The notes under the pieces are model-generated. The model worked only from the letters and a program-made list of their open reading frames with translations, was not told the DNA's origin and did not search any database. The position numbers were made by a program, and so were the translations under genes. Positions 10,372 to 18,975 of a stretch of DNA of 27,360 nt are shown here, piece after piece. Source of the stretch: Welwitschia mirabilis (taxonomy: Eukaryota; Gnetophyta; Gnetopsida; Welwitschiales); the NCBI GenBank assembly GCA_051453625.1, contig JBOZIK010000001.1, forward strand, positions 51,688,438 through 51,715,797, given 5' to 3'. Each line of letters starts with the position of its first letter. Position 1 is the first letter of the stretch.

Positions 10372-10471
10372 NNNNNNNNNNNNNNNNNNNNNNNNNNNNN
10401 NNNNNNNNNNNNNNNNNNNNNNNNNNNNNNNNNNNNNNNNNNNNNNNNNNNNNNNNNNNNNNNNNNNNNNN
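10372..10471. other. Assembly gap (100 N)
   Basis: 100 N between the element I LTR and an unrelated minus-strand copia fragment. The flanks share no overlap, so the true distance and adjacency are unknown. Frames drawn across it are not meaningful. Confidence 0.95.
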
Positions 10472-10880
10472 ATTTCATCCCATTGGTAAGACTTGCTCTT
10501 CTAATATTTTTGATAGGAATACTATCACCATTAGGGATTTTTATAGGTAGCCTTCCAATGGCTTTCTCATTTTCTACTAATAATTCATCATCATAAGTTA
10601 TGTATTCTATTACTTTAAAATCTATTACCCAAGGTTTTTCAAAGCTAATCTTCCTAGAAATATTAGCATTAGGAGTCATTGACTAGATTAGTGATTTTGA
10701 GGTCTTAATATCAAGATTTAATTACTATAGTAGGCATGCATACTGTGTTAATGTTGAACTAGAAATAGGGATTCTATGTAATCTAATCTAGGCTAGACTT
10801 AATGCATTTTACTATTTACCTTTCTCCCTCTTATTTCCATCATGTAGGTTCTGACACCATCCATATGAATACCTATTATT
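10472..10880 (-). pseudogene. Ty1-copia zinc-knuckle/protease fragment (broken)
   Basis: Minus-strand translation gives KPWVID near 10631-10620, followed by a decayed active site (DFK in place of DSG), EYIT, then LPIKIPNGDSIPIKNI and LTNGMK. This is the order seen at the start of copia protease (WxxDSGAxxHxT, then PxxLPNGxxxxV, then LxxxL). About 200 bp upstream on the same strand, WCQNLHDGNK near 10856-10835 resembles the CWKLHG end of the copia Gag zinc knuckle. Stops separate the two parts and the downstream side runs into the gap, so integrase and reverse transcriptase are not present. The catalytic serine and glycine are lost, so no activity is expected. Confidence 0.6.
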
Positions 10881-11614
10881 TTAAAACATTAATCTTTGAT
10901 GTAACCCAGCTTTTGATGATATCCAAATTATGGCTTCTCTTTCTCCCAATATTTTTAATCTCCTTCATGTCTATCATTGTGATTTCCTTTGATCTAGAAG
11001 GTTGTAGCCTCTACTATTGGCTTTTGAGTAGCTAGAATTTATCTTTGTTACTTATCCTCAACCATTAGATGGTATGTATTACTAATGATAGGTATTAGTT
11101 TAGTGCTTAGAATTTGGATCTCGACTATTCTAAACACATCACTTAAGCACATAAGAAAATTGTATAACTACTTCTTTCCTTACATATTAGTTAATTGCTT
11201 TTTTATATCACATGTGCATTCATTGTAGGTGCATATTGGTAATGGCAAGATTAATTATCTCATCCCATAATATTTTGAACTTTGTATAGTATGAAGATAC
11301 TAACATTGTTTCTTGTTATAAGAGTTTTATAGCTTATCTTGTTTTATAGGATCGTAGAGAATTTCCTTCTCAAATTTTTCTTCAAGATGAACCGAAATTT
11401 TTTAGGCTATTTTAGTGTATCTCACACTACATATGACATCTTTATCCATGGTGATCTTCTATTAAGTTAATATTTGTCAATTTCATATCAAACTAATGTT
11501 TTCTATTTAGCAAAGACATGTTGTATCTTGTGCAGAAAATATTAATCTTTGTAGATCAGTGGTTAAAATATTTTATCATATTTTGAACCTAAACCTATCA
11601 GTTTTTATATCATC
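10881..11614. other. AT-rich stretch, nothing recognised
   Basis: No coding frame with a recognisable domain, no RNA gene and no clear repeat. A short frame ending at 11035 overlaps the far end of the copia fragment and looks like chance. Confidence 0.5.
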
Positions 11615-12127
11615 CTAAGGGGTGAACTAGATTCTTAAGGAATCGACTACACCTAAAGCTTATATTAAAATGAACTTATTTCAGAGGGGAAGACTTGATC
11701 TCTAAGGGATTGACTACACCTGAAGCTTATACCAAATGAATGGAATTCAAAGGGATTAACTAAATTACTAATATATTAATTAGACCTAATCATATAATAT
11801 TTCATAGCCGATTAGCAAGGGGTCAACTTAATTCCTAAGGGGTTAACTAAAACTAGAGAAAAATGTTTTCATCCTTTATTAATAAGGGTTTGATTAGAGA
11901 CATATGAGGTTTACTAGACCTAGATTCTAAAGTAGTATTTGTAACTTCCTAAACATGGGATTGACCAGATGAATATATAGGTAACTGAACCTACAAGCAA
12001 TCATTCCCTAAGGAGTTGACTAGACATAGAGCTATAAGAAGTAGGGATCGATCAGAATAATATAAGGATGACCAACTTTAGTAATAGCACTAGATGATAT
12101 TGACTGAATATTTTAAGGGGTCGAATA
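11615..12127. repeat. Irregular cluster of short GGGGTTGACTA-type repeats
   Basis: A core close to AAGGGGTTGACTAGACCTA recurs about nine times, for example near 11616, 11637, 11703, 11750, 11817, 11835, 12009, 12042 and 12115. Two neighbouring copies also share the following AAGCTTATA. Spacing varies from about 20 to 170 bp and the copies are diverged. The last copy abuts the 5' LTR of element II. This may be the internal repeat cluster of an older LTR, but no ends could be defined. Confidence 0.55.
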
Positions 12128-12128
12128 G

Positions 12129-13190
12129 TGTTGCATTGCTAATTTGTGATTATTTTATGGGATTTTAGAGTTGTTTTATAGGACTTTTATACAATTTTAG
12201 GTGCAATTCTAAGGATTTTAAAGATACAAGAAGAAATCTCAAAAAAGTGCAATCATTATCCAAATTTAATGCATGAAAGACACTTTATGATGAATAGAGA
12301 TTTGAAGAAGAATTCATGATAAGTTATCTTCAAAAAAATCATTAAAGAAGACCATCATCGCCTTCATCATCTACACAACAGGTAGGACAACAACTATTGA
12401 TGTGGACTGCTGAGTCATCTTTTTGAAGATATTTTATAATGTACTGTTATTCCCCATGTTGTCTAGATGATAGCCCGGATGACACTGACATGTAACTATC
12501 ACTGAGAGATTTCTTTAGCTATTTTCTCCATTTTTGAGTCCTTAAGGAGCATGCCTAACTTCACCTTCTGTCTATTCTTTTTTGTTATATTTTCCTATAA
12601 ATAAGTCCCCCTTTAACTTTTCTTATCATCTTTGATGCATCAGAGATTCATGTAATAGGAGAGTAAAGGGCAGGATATTCATCTACTTGAGTTGCAAAAA
12701 GATATGTACTTGATGGAGGGCTATGTATCCTTCATTAAGACCTCACTATTTTATAATCTAGATGATATTACCATTTTAATATAAAACATTTTTTTCTTTT
12801 TTTTATTTTTCATTATAGACTTTTTGATTACCCTTATAGTCTATGTTGCCTTTGATCTCATGATAATTTCTTGGGTAATATAAATTATTAAGGGAAACCT
12901 TTAATAAGGAAAAAACAAGTAGGGTTAGGATTATTTTGCATTGCATGTTAGTTTAGATTATATTTTACATCTTACATGGTAATTTATTTGCTTGCATTGT
13001 TATTTATTATTTCTAGTTCCTATTATTTTATAAAGCAACCTGAGTCTCATCCTCATAGACTTCAACAAGATATGATATTTTGGGTCACTTCCATTATACT
13101 AATGTGATGTATTATGAAAAATATCTATATTAATTATTAATAAAAGAATCTCTTTGAAAATAAAATCTTTCACAAATACACATCACAACA
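12129..13190 (+). mobile_element. 5' LTR of element II
   Basis: Starts TGTTGCATTGCTAATTT and ends CACATCACAACA, three bases before the PBS. It aligns end to end with 18344-19389. A TATA-like TATAAATAAG lies at 12596-12605, followed by CCCCC, and is conserved as TATAAGTAAG in the 3' LTR. A decayed GTCATC-type hairpin region lies near 12350-12395. Confidence 0.8.
12596..12605 (+). promoter_or_regulatory. TATA-like element in the 5' LTR
   Basis: TATAAATAAG, conserved in position in the 3' LTR (18785-18794). It is the likely core promoter of the element, with U3 to its left and the transcript start some 25-35 bp to the right. Inferred from position and sequence only. Confidence 0.55.
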
Positions 13191-13193
13191 AAT

Positions 13194-13211
13194 TGGCTCC
13201 ATTGCCAGGGA
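13194..13211 (+). other. Primer-binding site, tRNA-Asp type
   Basis: TGGCTCCATTGCCAGGGA matches the complement of the plant tRNA-Asp 3' end (TGGCGCCGTTGCCGGGGA) at 15 of 18 positions. The mismatches are G to T once and G to A twice. It sits three bases after the LTR end, as expected for plant gypsy elements. Confidence 0.75.
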
Positions 13212-13344
13212 AGGCTTCACATAAGTATATTAGATATTTGCTTAGTTATTTATGTGTCTAAAGTTGTATATTTATTAGGAGCTATAGGTTTTTTGTGTGC
13301 TATGTTTCAGTTTGGGAGATTTGATTTTATATAAAAAAGTATGG

Positions 13345-13380
13345 TCATCTCCTTTATCATCCCCATGATAGTCAAGATGA
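13345..13380 (+). repeat. Nested hairpin unit 1 in the leader of element II
   Basis: Outer arms TCATCT (13345-13350) and AGATGA (13375-13380) and inner arms TATCAT (13355-13360) and ATGATA (13365-13370) pair perfectly. A CCCC loop and two symmetrical 4-base internal loops separate them. Confidence 0.75.
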
Positions 13381-13444
13381 TATTCTATTTTTTTATTCGA
13401 TTTTATTTTCAAGTTTGGATTTTTTTGGTAATAAATTAATTTTT

Positions 13445-13482
13445 GTCACCTCTTGTGATACCTAGATGACCAGGTGGATGAC
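13445..13482 (+). repeat. Nested hairpin unit 2 in the leader of element II (imperfect)
   Basis: Begins GTCACCT and ends AGGTGGATGAC. The outer arms pair apart from a 4-base bulge and the inner part is degenerate. It lies between two better-preserved units. Confidence 0.5.
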
Positions 13483-13553
13483 AATGCTATTTTCTGTGTT
13501 TTCTGCTTTCTGTTTTCAGTTTCAGTTCTATTTTTCTTTTCTATTTCTATGTA

Positions 13554-13593
13554 CATCATCTCTTCTGTCATCCCCATGACAGATAGGATGATG
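13554..13593 (+). repeat. Nested hairpin unit 3 in the leader of element II
   Basis: Outer arms CATCATC (13554-13560) and GATGATG (13587-13593) and inner arms CTGTCAT (13565-13571) and ATGACAG (13576-13582) are perfect 7-bp pairs around a CCCC loop, with 4-base spacers on each side. It has the same architecture as unit 1 with different stem sequence. It ends about 55 bp before the likely gag start. Confidence 0.8.
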
Positions 13594-13647
13594 GTCTGTT
13601 ATTTTTTATCTGTTTGCTATTATTTGCTATTTACAAGATGCTATGAT

Positions 13648-15190
13648 ATGATTAAATTAGAGAAGAAATATCTCATAGAAAAGCAGCTAACAGAAAAGAA
13701 CATTAAAGAAGGACTAGTAGACATAGAAAAAGAGCCAAAAGAACAATCTCCAAGTGCACTCAATCCTCCTTTCGAATTTATGTTTTCTAAATCTAATTTC
13801 CTTAGTGAAAAACCTGTAGAAGGAAAGATTCAAATCACAATATTAAATGCCTCTTGTAAGCAAAAATAAGTAGTAGAATCTTCTGCTAACCTCACCCTTA
13901 GAGAACTATTAGCTAATTAAAAAAAGGAAAATTGAAACATCTTTTAACCTATCACTAAGAGATGACATAGAGCTTAAGAATTTACATGCTTATCCAACTT
14001 TTAGTGGAGAAGATGATGAGGACCCCCTTTAATACATTGGAGATATTGAACAACCTATCATCACCTGGGAAATGAAAAGTGAAAAAATAATAGATAGAAC
14101 ATATATGATGATCTTTCCCATGACATTAAAAGGTAGGTCAAAACTTTGGCTAAAACTATACCACAAAAAAGCTTAAGAACATGGGATCAAGTCTGAGAAA
14201 CCTATTTAAAAATATTCATAAGTGAAGAAACTATAACAAAAAAAGAAAAGAGGTAACAAACTTCCAATAAAAATCAAATGAATATTATGCCTCTAGTTAT
14301 AAATGTTTCTTTGTAATAGTTCACTCTAATCAAGTAGATACCTTTTTAAGAGTAGAACAACTAGACTATTTTTATAGTGGATTGACTTCTTATATGAAAC
14401 AACTTATGGATTTTTCTTATGATGTAAACCTCATAAACCTTACTTCAGAAGATGCCTGAACAAAATTAGAAGAACTTATGGAGGTTAGTATAACTTGGTT
14501 AACACCTAAAGAAAAACAAACAATAGGCCAACTCATCAAGGACTTAAAATAAATGAAGTAATGAAAAGAGGTAGAAGATAACACTATAAATTTATTAGAG
14601 ATTTTATAACAACCTTAGAGAAGTATGCAAAAATGATTTTAGATGCTAAAAATGTGATAAAAAAAAATGTTGTGCCAACTTGTGATTTATGTGAGGATAA
14701 CTATCATGTCACTAAAAATTGTCCTTTTTTACCAACTTACAAAGAGAGAATTCATGAAGAAGTTTGTATTTTTAATCAGTCATCTCAAAACTTGTCAAAT
14801 CAAAATTAGGAACAACCTAGATTGAACACATATTTCCAAAATAATCTTCAAGCTTTTAGAAACTGACTAGAAAACACATATTACCAACCAAGTTTATTAA
14901 ACTTTCAAAATTTAAATGATCAACTTATAAATTCTTCGAATGAAATAAAAAGAACACAAGAGACAACAAATTCCAAAAAAGATAACTTGGTAAATTTCCT
15001 TTAATAAACATTATTAGCAAACCAAAGACCTCAAAGAGCTTTACCTACACAACCTTTACCCAATCCAAATAAACTAAGAAGAGATTGTAAGGTTGGGATA
15101 ATAAGTGGACAAGAAACAATCCTCCTCCATGTGAACCTTCTAACTACTAAAATAATGAAGAAGAAGAGGAAGAGGACATTGAAATCTTAG
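13648..15190 (+). pseudogene. Gag of element II (broken), with CCHC zinc knuckle
   Basis: Gag forms the particle shell and binds the element RNA. The most likely start is the ATG at 13648, about 55 bp after the third hairpin; the frame stays open to 13869. Beyond that, frames shift repeatedly, but pieces keep the order of plant gypsy Gag: LTLRELLAN near 13890, FPMTLKGRSKLWLK near 14115 then TWDQV and YLKIF (compare the family pattern FPxSLxGxAxxWL), then EQLDYFYSGL near 14355. A perfect CX2CX4HX4C zinc knuckle lies at 14681-14722 (C-DL-C-EDNY-H-VTKN-C). An acidic run (EEEEEDIEILDD) near 15165-15200 leads into the protease linker. Upstream codons in the open frame before 13648 are hydrophobic, T-rich and overlap the hairpins, so they are unlikely to be coding. 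Confidence 0.75.
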
Positions 15191-15199
15191 ATGATTACA

Positions 15200-16046
15200 A
15201 CTTCTCTTCTCTTGGCAAAAAGGGAAAAAAAAAGTCTTTCTACCCCTTAGCTTAATAAGCTTTACAACAATTCAACTTTTAATGATCATTTAAAAGCCTT
15301 GATGAAAAATATAAGTATAAACTTACCTTTTTGGAAAGTATTACAAAAAAATCCAGGGTATTCAAAACTATATAAATCCTTAATTAAAAAAAACAAAAAC
15401 GAGTTATTCCTAGTAAAGTCTTTCTTGCTAATCCCTTACAAATTTAGTATTACAAAAATCACTAAAATTTAAAGATCCAGGAGCAACAACAGTGAATGTT
15501 ACTGTTGAGGGAAAAAAAAATATAAGGAAAGCATGGATTGATATTAGAGTAAATGTTAACCTTATGTTACTTTATATTTGTAAGAGGCTTGGTTTAGAGC
15601 ATATAATAGAACCTACCTTAGTTTTCTTAGAATTAGAAGATACATCAGTTAGGAAACTGTCAGGCATCATTAAAAATTTGATAATACAAATTGAAAAGGC
15701 TTGATACCCCATTAATATGATTATCATAGAAGTTGAGCATAACATAGGATATCCTTTTACTTCTAGGTAGAGCATTTTGTACAATACCCCACTGCATCAT
15801 TGACATAAGAGCAGGAACCATGAAGTGTCATTTTGGAAATAGAACTTTTACGATTAGAGTCTTTTATGTAGCTGAGAAATATTTGGGTGATGATGATATA
15901 AACATTGAAGATAATGTCAAACCTACCTTATTTTTACAACATCACCCAGAAAGAGAGTTGAAACAAAATGAGCATGTGCTTTGTAATGATCAACTTAAGA
16001 ATGAAGAAGAAAAGAAACCTTTAGAGGTTGAAAGTAAGGAAGTTTA
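15200..16046 (+). pseudogene. Retropepsin-like aspartic protease of element II (broken)
   Basis: Same order as in element I: SSLGKKGKKK, NNSTFNDHLKALMKN, LPFWKVL, then a KDPGA signature near 15473, VNVTVEG and the active-site region AWIDIRVNVNLM, where the residue after D-I is R rather than G. A stop interrupts the frame after 15704 and a one-base shift disrupts the LLLGRAF segment near 15765. The frame resumes at 15820-16046 with MKCHFGNRTFTIR and an acidic tail with EEEKKP. It once processed the Gag precursor. With the catalytic loop changed and the frame broken, it is inactive. Reverse transcriptase should follow in an autonomous element and is not there. Confidence 0.75.
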
Positions 16047-16560
16047 ACTTTTCAAAAAGAATCATGAGGGAGACTATCAAATTCATAAGCTAAAAACTAA
16101 AAATCATAATTTGAATTTGAAAAAGAAAAATGTTTTCAATAAACTTGAATATAAAACTCTTGCATTTCATAAAAATCATTTACCCAAGTTATCATTTCTC
16201 TTACCTTTGATTTTAAAAATTTATGCTTTGATATAGCATCATAAAGAACTCTCCATTACTCCTCTCTTCATCCAATTGATTTCACATAAAAATAATTACA
16301 CATCTCTTATGTTTTATCAATTGGTGAATTTTTGGTTTGGACCTTACTTCTTGGAAAAACTTAAAACCACAATAAATCCTTGATTTTTCCTTTATTTTTC
16401 TCAATAAAAGTGCATTTAGCTTTAGGATTTGAATAAAAATTTGCTTGTCTTATGGTCTTCTTTTCAATTTTTATTTTTAAAGTCTTTGTTTTTGTTTTCT
16501 GATTCCTATTTTTTGTTTTTGTTTATAGTTTTTAATTTCTGTTTCTATAACAATAATCTC

Positions 16561-16597
16561 TCGTCTCGCCTATCGTCCTCATGACAAGGTGGATGAA
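16561..16597 (+). repeat. GTCATC-type hairpin unit (imperfect)
   Basis: TCGTCTCGCC at the left and GGTGGATGA at the right, with GTC and GAC around a CTCAT centre. It is decayed relative to the leader units and positionally equivalent to 8158-8194. Confidence 0.45.
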
Positions 16598-16672
16598 AGT
16601 TATTTTTGTTGAGTTTTTCAGTTTTCTAATAAATTTTTATGTTTTTTGATATTTTCTAGTTTCTTTGCCTAT

Positions 16673-16710
16673 GTCATCCTCTTAGTCATCTAGACGATGA
16701 ACAGGATGAC
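16673..16710 (+). repeat. GTCATC-type nested hairpin unit
   Basis: Outer arms GTCATCCT (16673-16680) and AGGATGAC (16703-16710) pair perfectly over 8 bp. Inner arms TCATC (16686-16690) and GATGA (16696-16700) pair across a 5-base loop. Confidence 0.75.
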
Positions 16711-18327
16711 TGTCAATAAAATATTGATTTTTGGTTTCTATTATTTTGAGAAAGTACATTTTTATGACTCTATTAAGATTTCTAATTTGACTACTTAAGA
16801 ATTACAGGAAGTAAATTAAAAAAATTAGAATTTCATAAGCAAGCCTTCTAAATTTTCTCTTAGCTTTTTTCTTTTAAAAGATTATTATGGCATTACTTGA
16901 TCATCTTTAAAACTTAACTTATGTATTTATTTCTATGACTAATCTTTTGACTTGGACATTTCAGTGATAAGTTTGAATTCATCCAATCTTATAACATTTA
17001 CACATCCATGAACTTCAAATTGAAAAAAGATGATTTTTTTTTTTTATGTTTTTCTCAATGGTGAAAATGTCTTAGATTATTTACGAGTGTTTTTTTTTGT
17101 CCTAATCTTTTGACTTTTACCTTTGTCTTTTGGAATATTTGGTCATGGCAATGTTGAAAAAAAAAAGGTGAATAAGAACCATGATGTTTTATATTTATAT
17201 CTCAAAAACATGGTCATCATGATGTCCTACCACAAGTACATCAAGGAAAATATTTTTAAGAGGAGCCTTTGATAGTATAATATGGTAGTTATGGGAACTC
17301 CACTATGATGTCAGTTGGCCATGCTTCACGAGTTCTTACTTCTCTGATAGTGGTTGCACTTCCCTCATCATGGGTAATAAAGTTTATATTAAACTTTGAG
17401 GCTATGAGATTAGTGGTGTTCTTGGTGTTATCAGAGGCATTACTTGTTTCCTAGACTCTTAGTCTTTTCACATGATCATTTCATTTCTTGAGATTTGGGT
17501 GTTTGTTTTGAGATGATGGTAAGAGAGTTTACTTTTAAGCAATTCTTTGATTTGATCATTCATTGTTTAAAGCATTTTACTCTAGCATCATCATAATCAC
17601 TACCTTATTAAATGGATTTTTTTATACATTAAGTCATGCATTTTTCATAAGAAGTGATGTTATGATTACTTTCATTGGAAATTGCGAGGTTAAAATGTTA
17701 GATTAATGAGCTATCTTTTGTTTAAGTTGTCTTATGCCCATTCTTCTTATTTTCTTTTGTGATGTGGTTAGTTAACTAAAAGTTATTACTATATTTTATT
17801 AGCATGGTTTTTTTTGTTTAAGTTTTTAATAAAAACATATTTCCTAGTTTGTATTATTTTTAGATTTTTGGTTTAGTAAGCATTGCTTATATTCTTTTTA
17901 TGATGAAACATTTTTATTATTTACATTTTCTTTGCTTATTAGAATATTTCATATCTCTATGTTTTCCAAATTTAATATTACTCATCTTTGCACTTTATTT
18001 TGAAAGTTGTCCTCATTTCCATTTACCTGCCTTCCCACTCCCATTCGCTTTTCTTTGCTTTATTTTTCAATATGAGACATATTGCTTTTTCTTTTGGGAT
18101 GGGGGTAGAGACCCATTTCATGGCTTATTTTCAAAATTTTTGAACTTAATTTAGGTCTTTTATGACATAAAATTTTCAAATTTTCATACACATTGTGCGT
18201 TACTTGTTATCTATCCATATAATATGTGTTTATGAGCCTCTTTTATTATTTCTAGATTATCTTTTGAAAAATAAATTAGCTTGCAATTATAGTTTTTCCA
18301 CCTGATTTTTGTCAAGGACTGACAAAG

Positions 18328-18340
18328 GCTAAGTGGGGGG
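18328..18340 (+). other. Polypurine tract of element II
   Basis: GCTAAGTGGGGGG ends three bases before the 3' LTR. It is identical in layout to 10161-10173 and would serve as the plus-strand primer site. Confidence 0.7.
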
Positions 18341-18566
18341 CTATGTTGTGTTGCCAATTTATGATTATTTGATGGGTTTTATGAGTTTTTTTAGGACTTT
18401 TATATAGGTTTAGGTGCAATTATGAGAATTTTTGAGATACAAGAGGAAATTTTAGAAAAGTGTAGTTATTATTCAAAATTAATGCATTAAAGGCACTTTT
18501 CGATGAATAGAGCTTTTCATGATAAAACTGCTAAGTTTCTCCTCAAGAAAGATATTAAAGAAGACT

Positions 18567-18604
18567 GTCGTCCCCTCCGTCATCCACACGGTAGGCAGGA
18601 CGAC
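18567..18604 (+). repeat. GTCGTC-type nested hairpin in the 3' LTR
   Basis: Outer arms GTCGTCC (18567-18573) and GGACGAC (18598-18604) and inner arms CCGT (18577-18580) and ACGG (18588-18591) pair perfectly. The CpG sites here are kept, whereas other family members show GTCATC and GATGAC. It lies about 180 bp upstream of the TATA-like element. Confidence 0.7.
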
Positions 18605-18784
18605 GACTGCTTACATGGATTATTGAGTCATCACTTTCGAGATATTTTGTAATAGTCGATAGCCCAGATGACATTGACATGTAACTATTACTAATAGATT
18701 CTCTTAGCCATTTCATCTGTTTCTAAGCGCTTCATAAGTGTGCATAACTACACCTTTTGTCTATCCATTTCTATTGTATTTTCC

Positions 18785-18794
18785 TATAAGTAAG
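18785..18794 (+). promoter_or_regulatory. TATA-like element in the 3' LTR
   Basis: TATAAGTAAG followed by CCCCCC, the counterpart of 12596-12605 in the 5' LTR. Confidence 0.5.
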
Positions 18795-18969
18795 ACCCCC
18801 CTTTGACTCTCCATCTCATTTTTTAACACACCAAAGATTCTCATGACAAGAGAGCGAAGGACGGGAAATTTATCTTGAGAGTTACAGAAAGACAAGCACT
18901 TAGTAGAGGACTGAATATCTTCTATTGAGACCCAGCTATTTTGTAACCTGGATACTTGTTACATTTTAA

Positions 18970-18975
18970 AATAAA
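18970..18975 (+). promoter_or_regulatory. Possible polyadenylation signal in the 3' LTR
   Basis: AATAAA about 180 bp after the TATA-like element, a plausible position for the end of the R region. Such hexamers are common by chance in AT-rich DNA. Confidence 0.3.

Larger units (their letters stand above)
16047..18325 (+). other. Conserved non-coding interior of element II
   Basis: About 2.3 kb between protease and polypurine tract, collinear with 7681-10160 of element I. No YxDD-type reverse transcriptase, RNase H or integrase zinc-finger motif could be found on either strand. Two hairpin units lie at its left part. A hydrophobic open frame at 17900-18154 is T-rich and not treated as a gene. 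Confidence 0.6.

Noticed and set aside
10224-10596. Plus-strand open frames across the gap at 10372-10471
   Set aside because: The left part is LTR and the right part is antisense to a copia fragment. The frame joins unrelated sequence through Ns.
13345-13593. CRISPR-like array from regularly spaced hairpins
   Set aside because: The units differ in stem sequence, there are only three, and they lie in a plant retrotransposon leader.
13474-13647. N-terminal hydrophobic extension of the gag frame as a signal peptide
   Set aside because: It is T-rich leader sequence overlapping the third hairpin. The Gag-like composition begins after the ATG at 13648.
9792-18154. Matching hydrophobic frames at 9792-9998 and 17900-18154 as a conserved small membrane protein
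   Set aside because: Both are T-rich stretches of homologous element DNA. They differ by indels that break the shared frame, and hydrophobicity is expected from poly-T codons.
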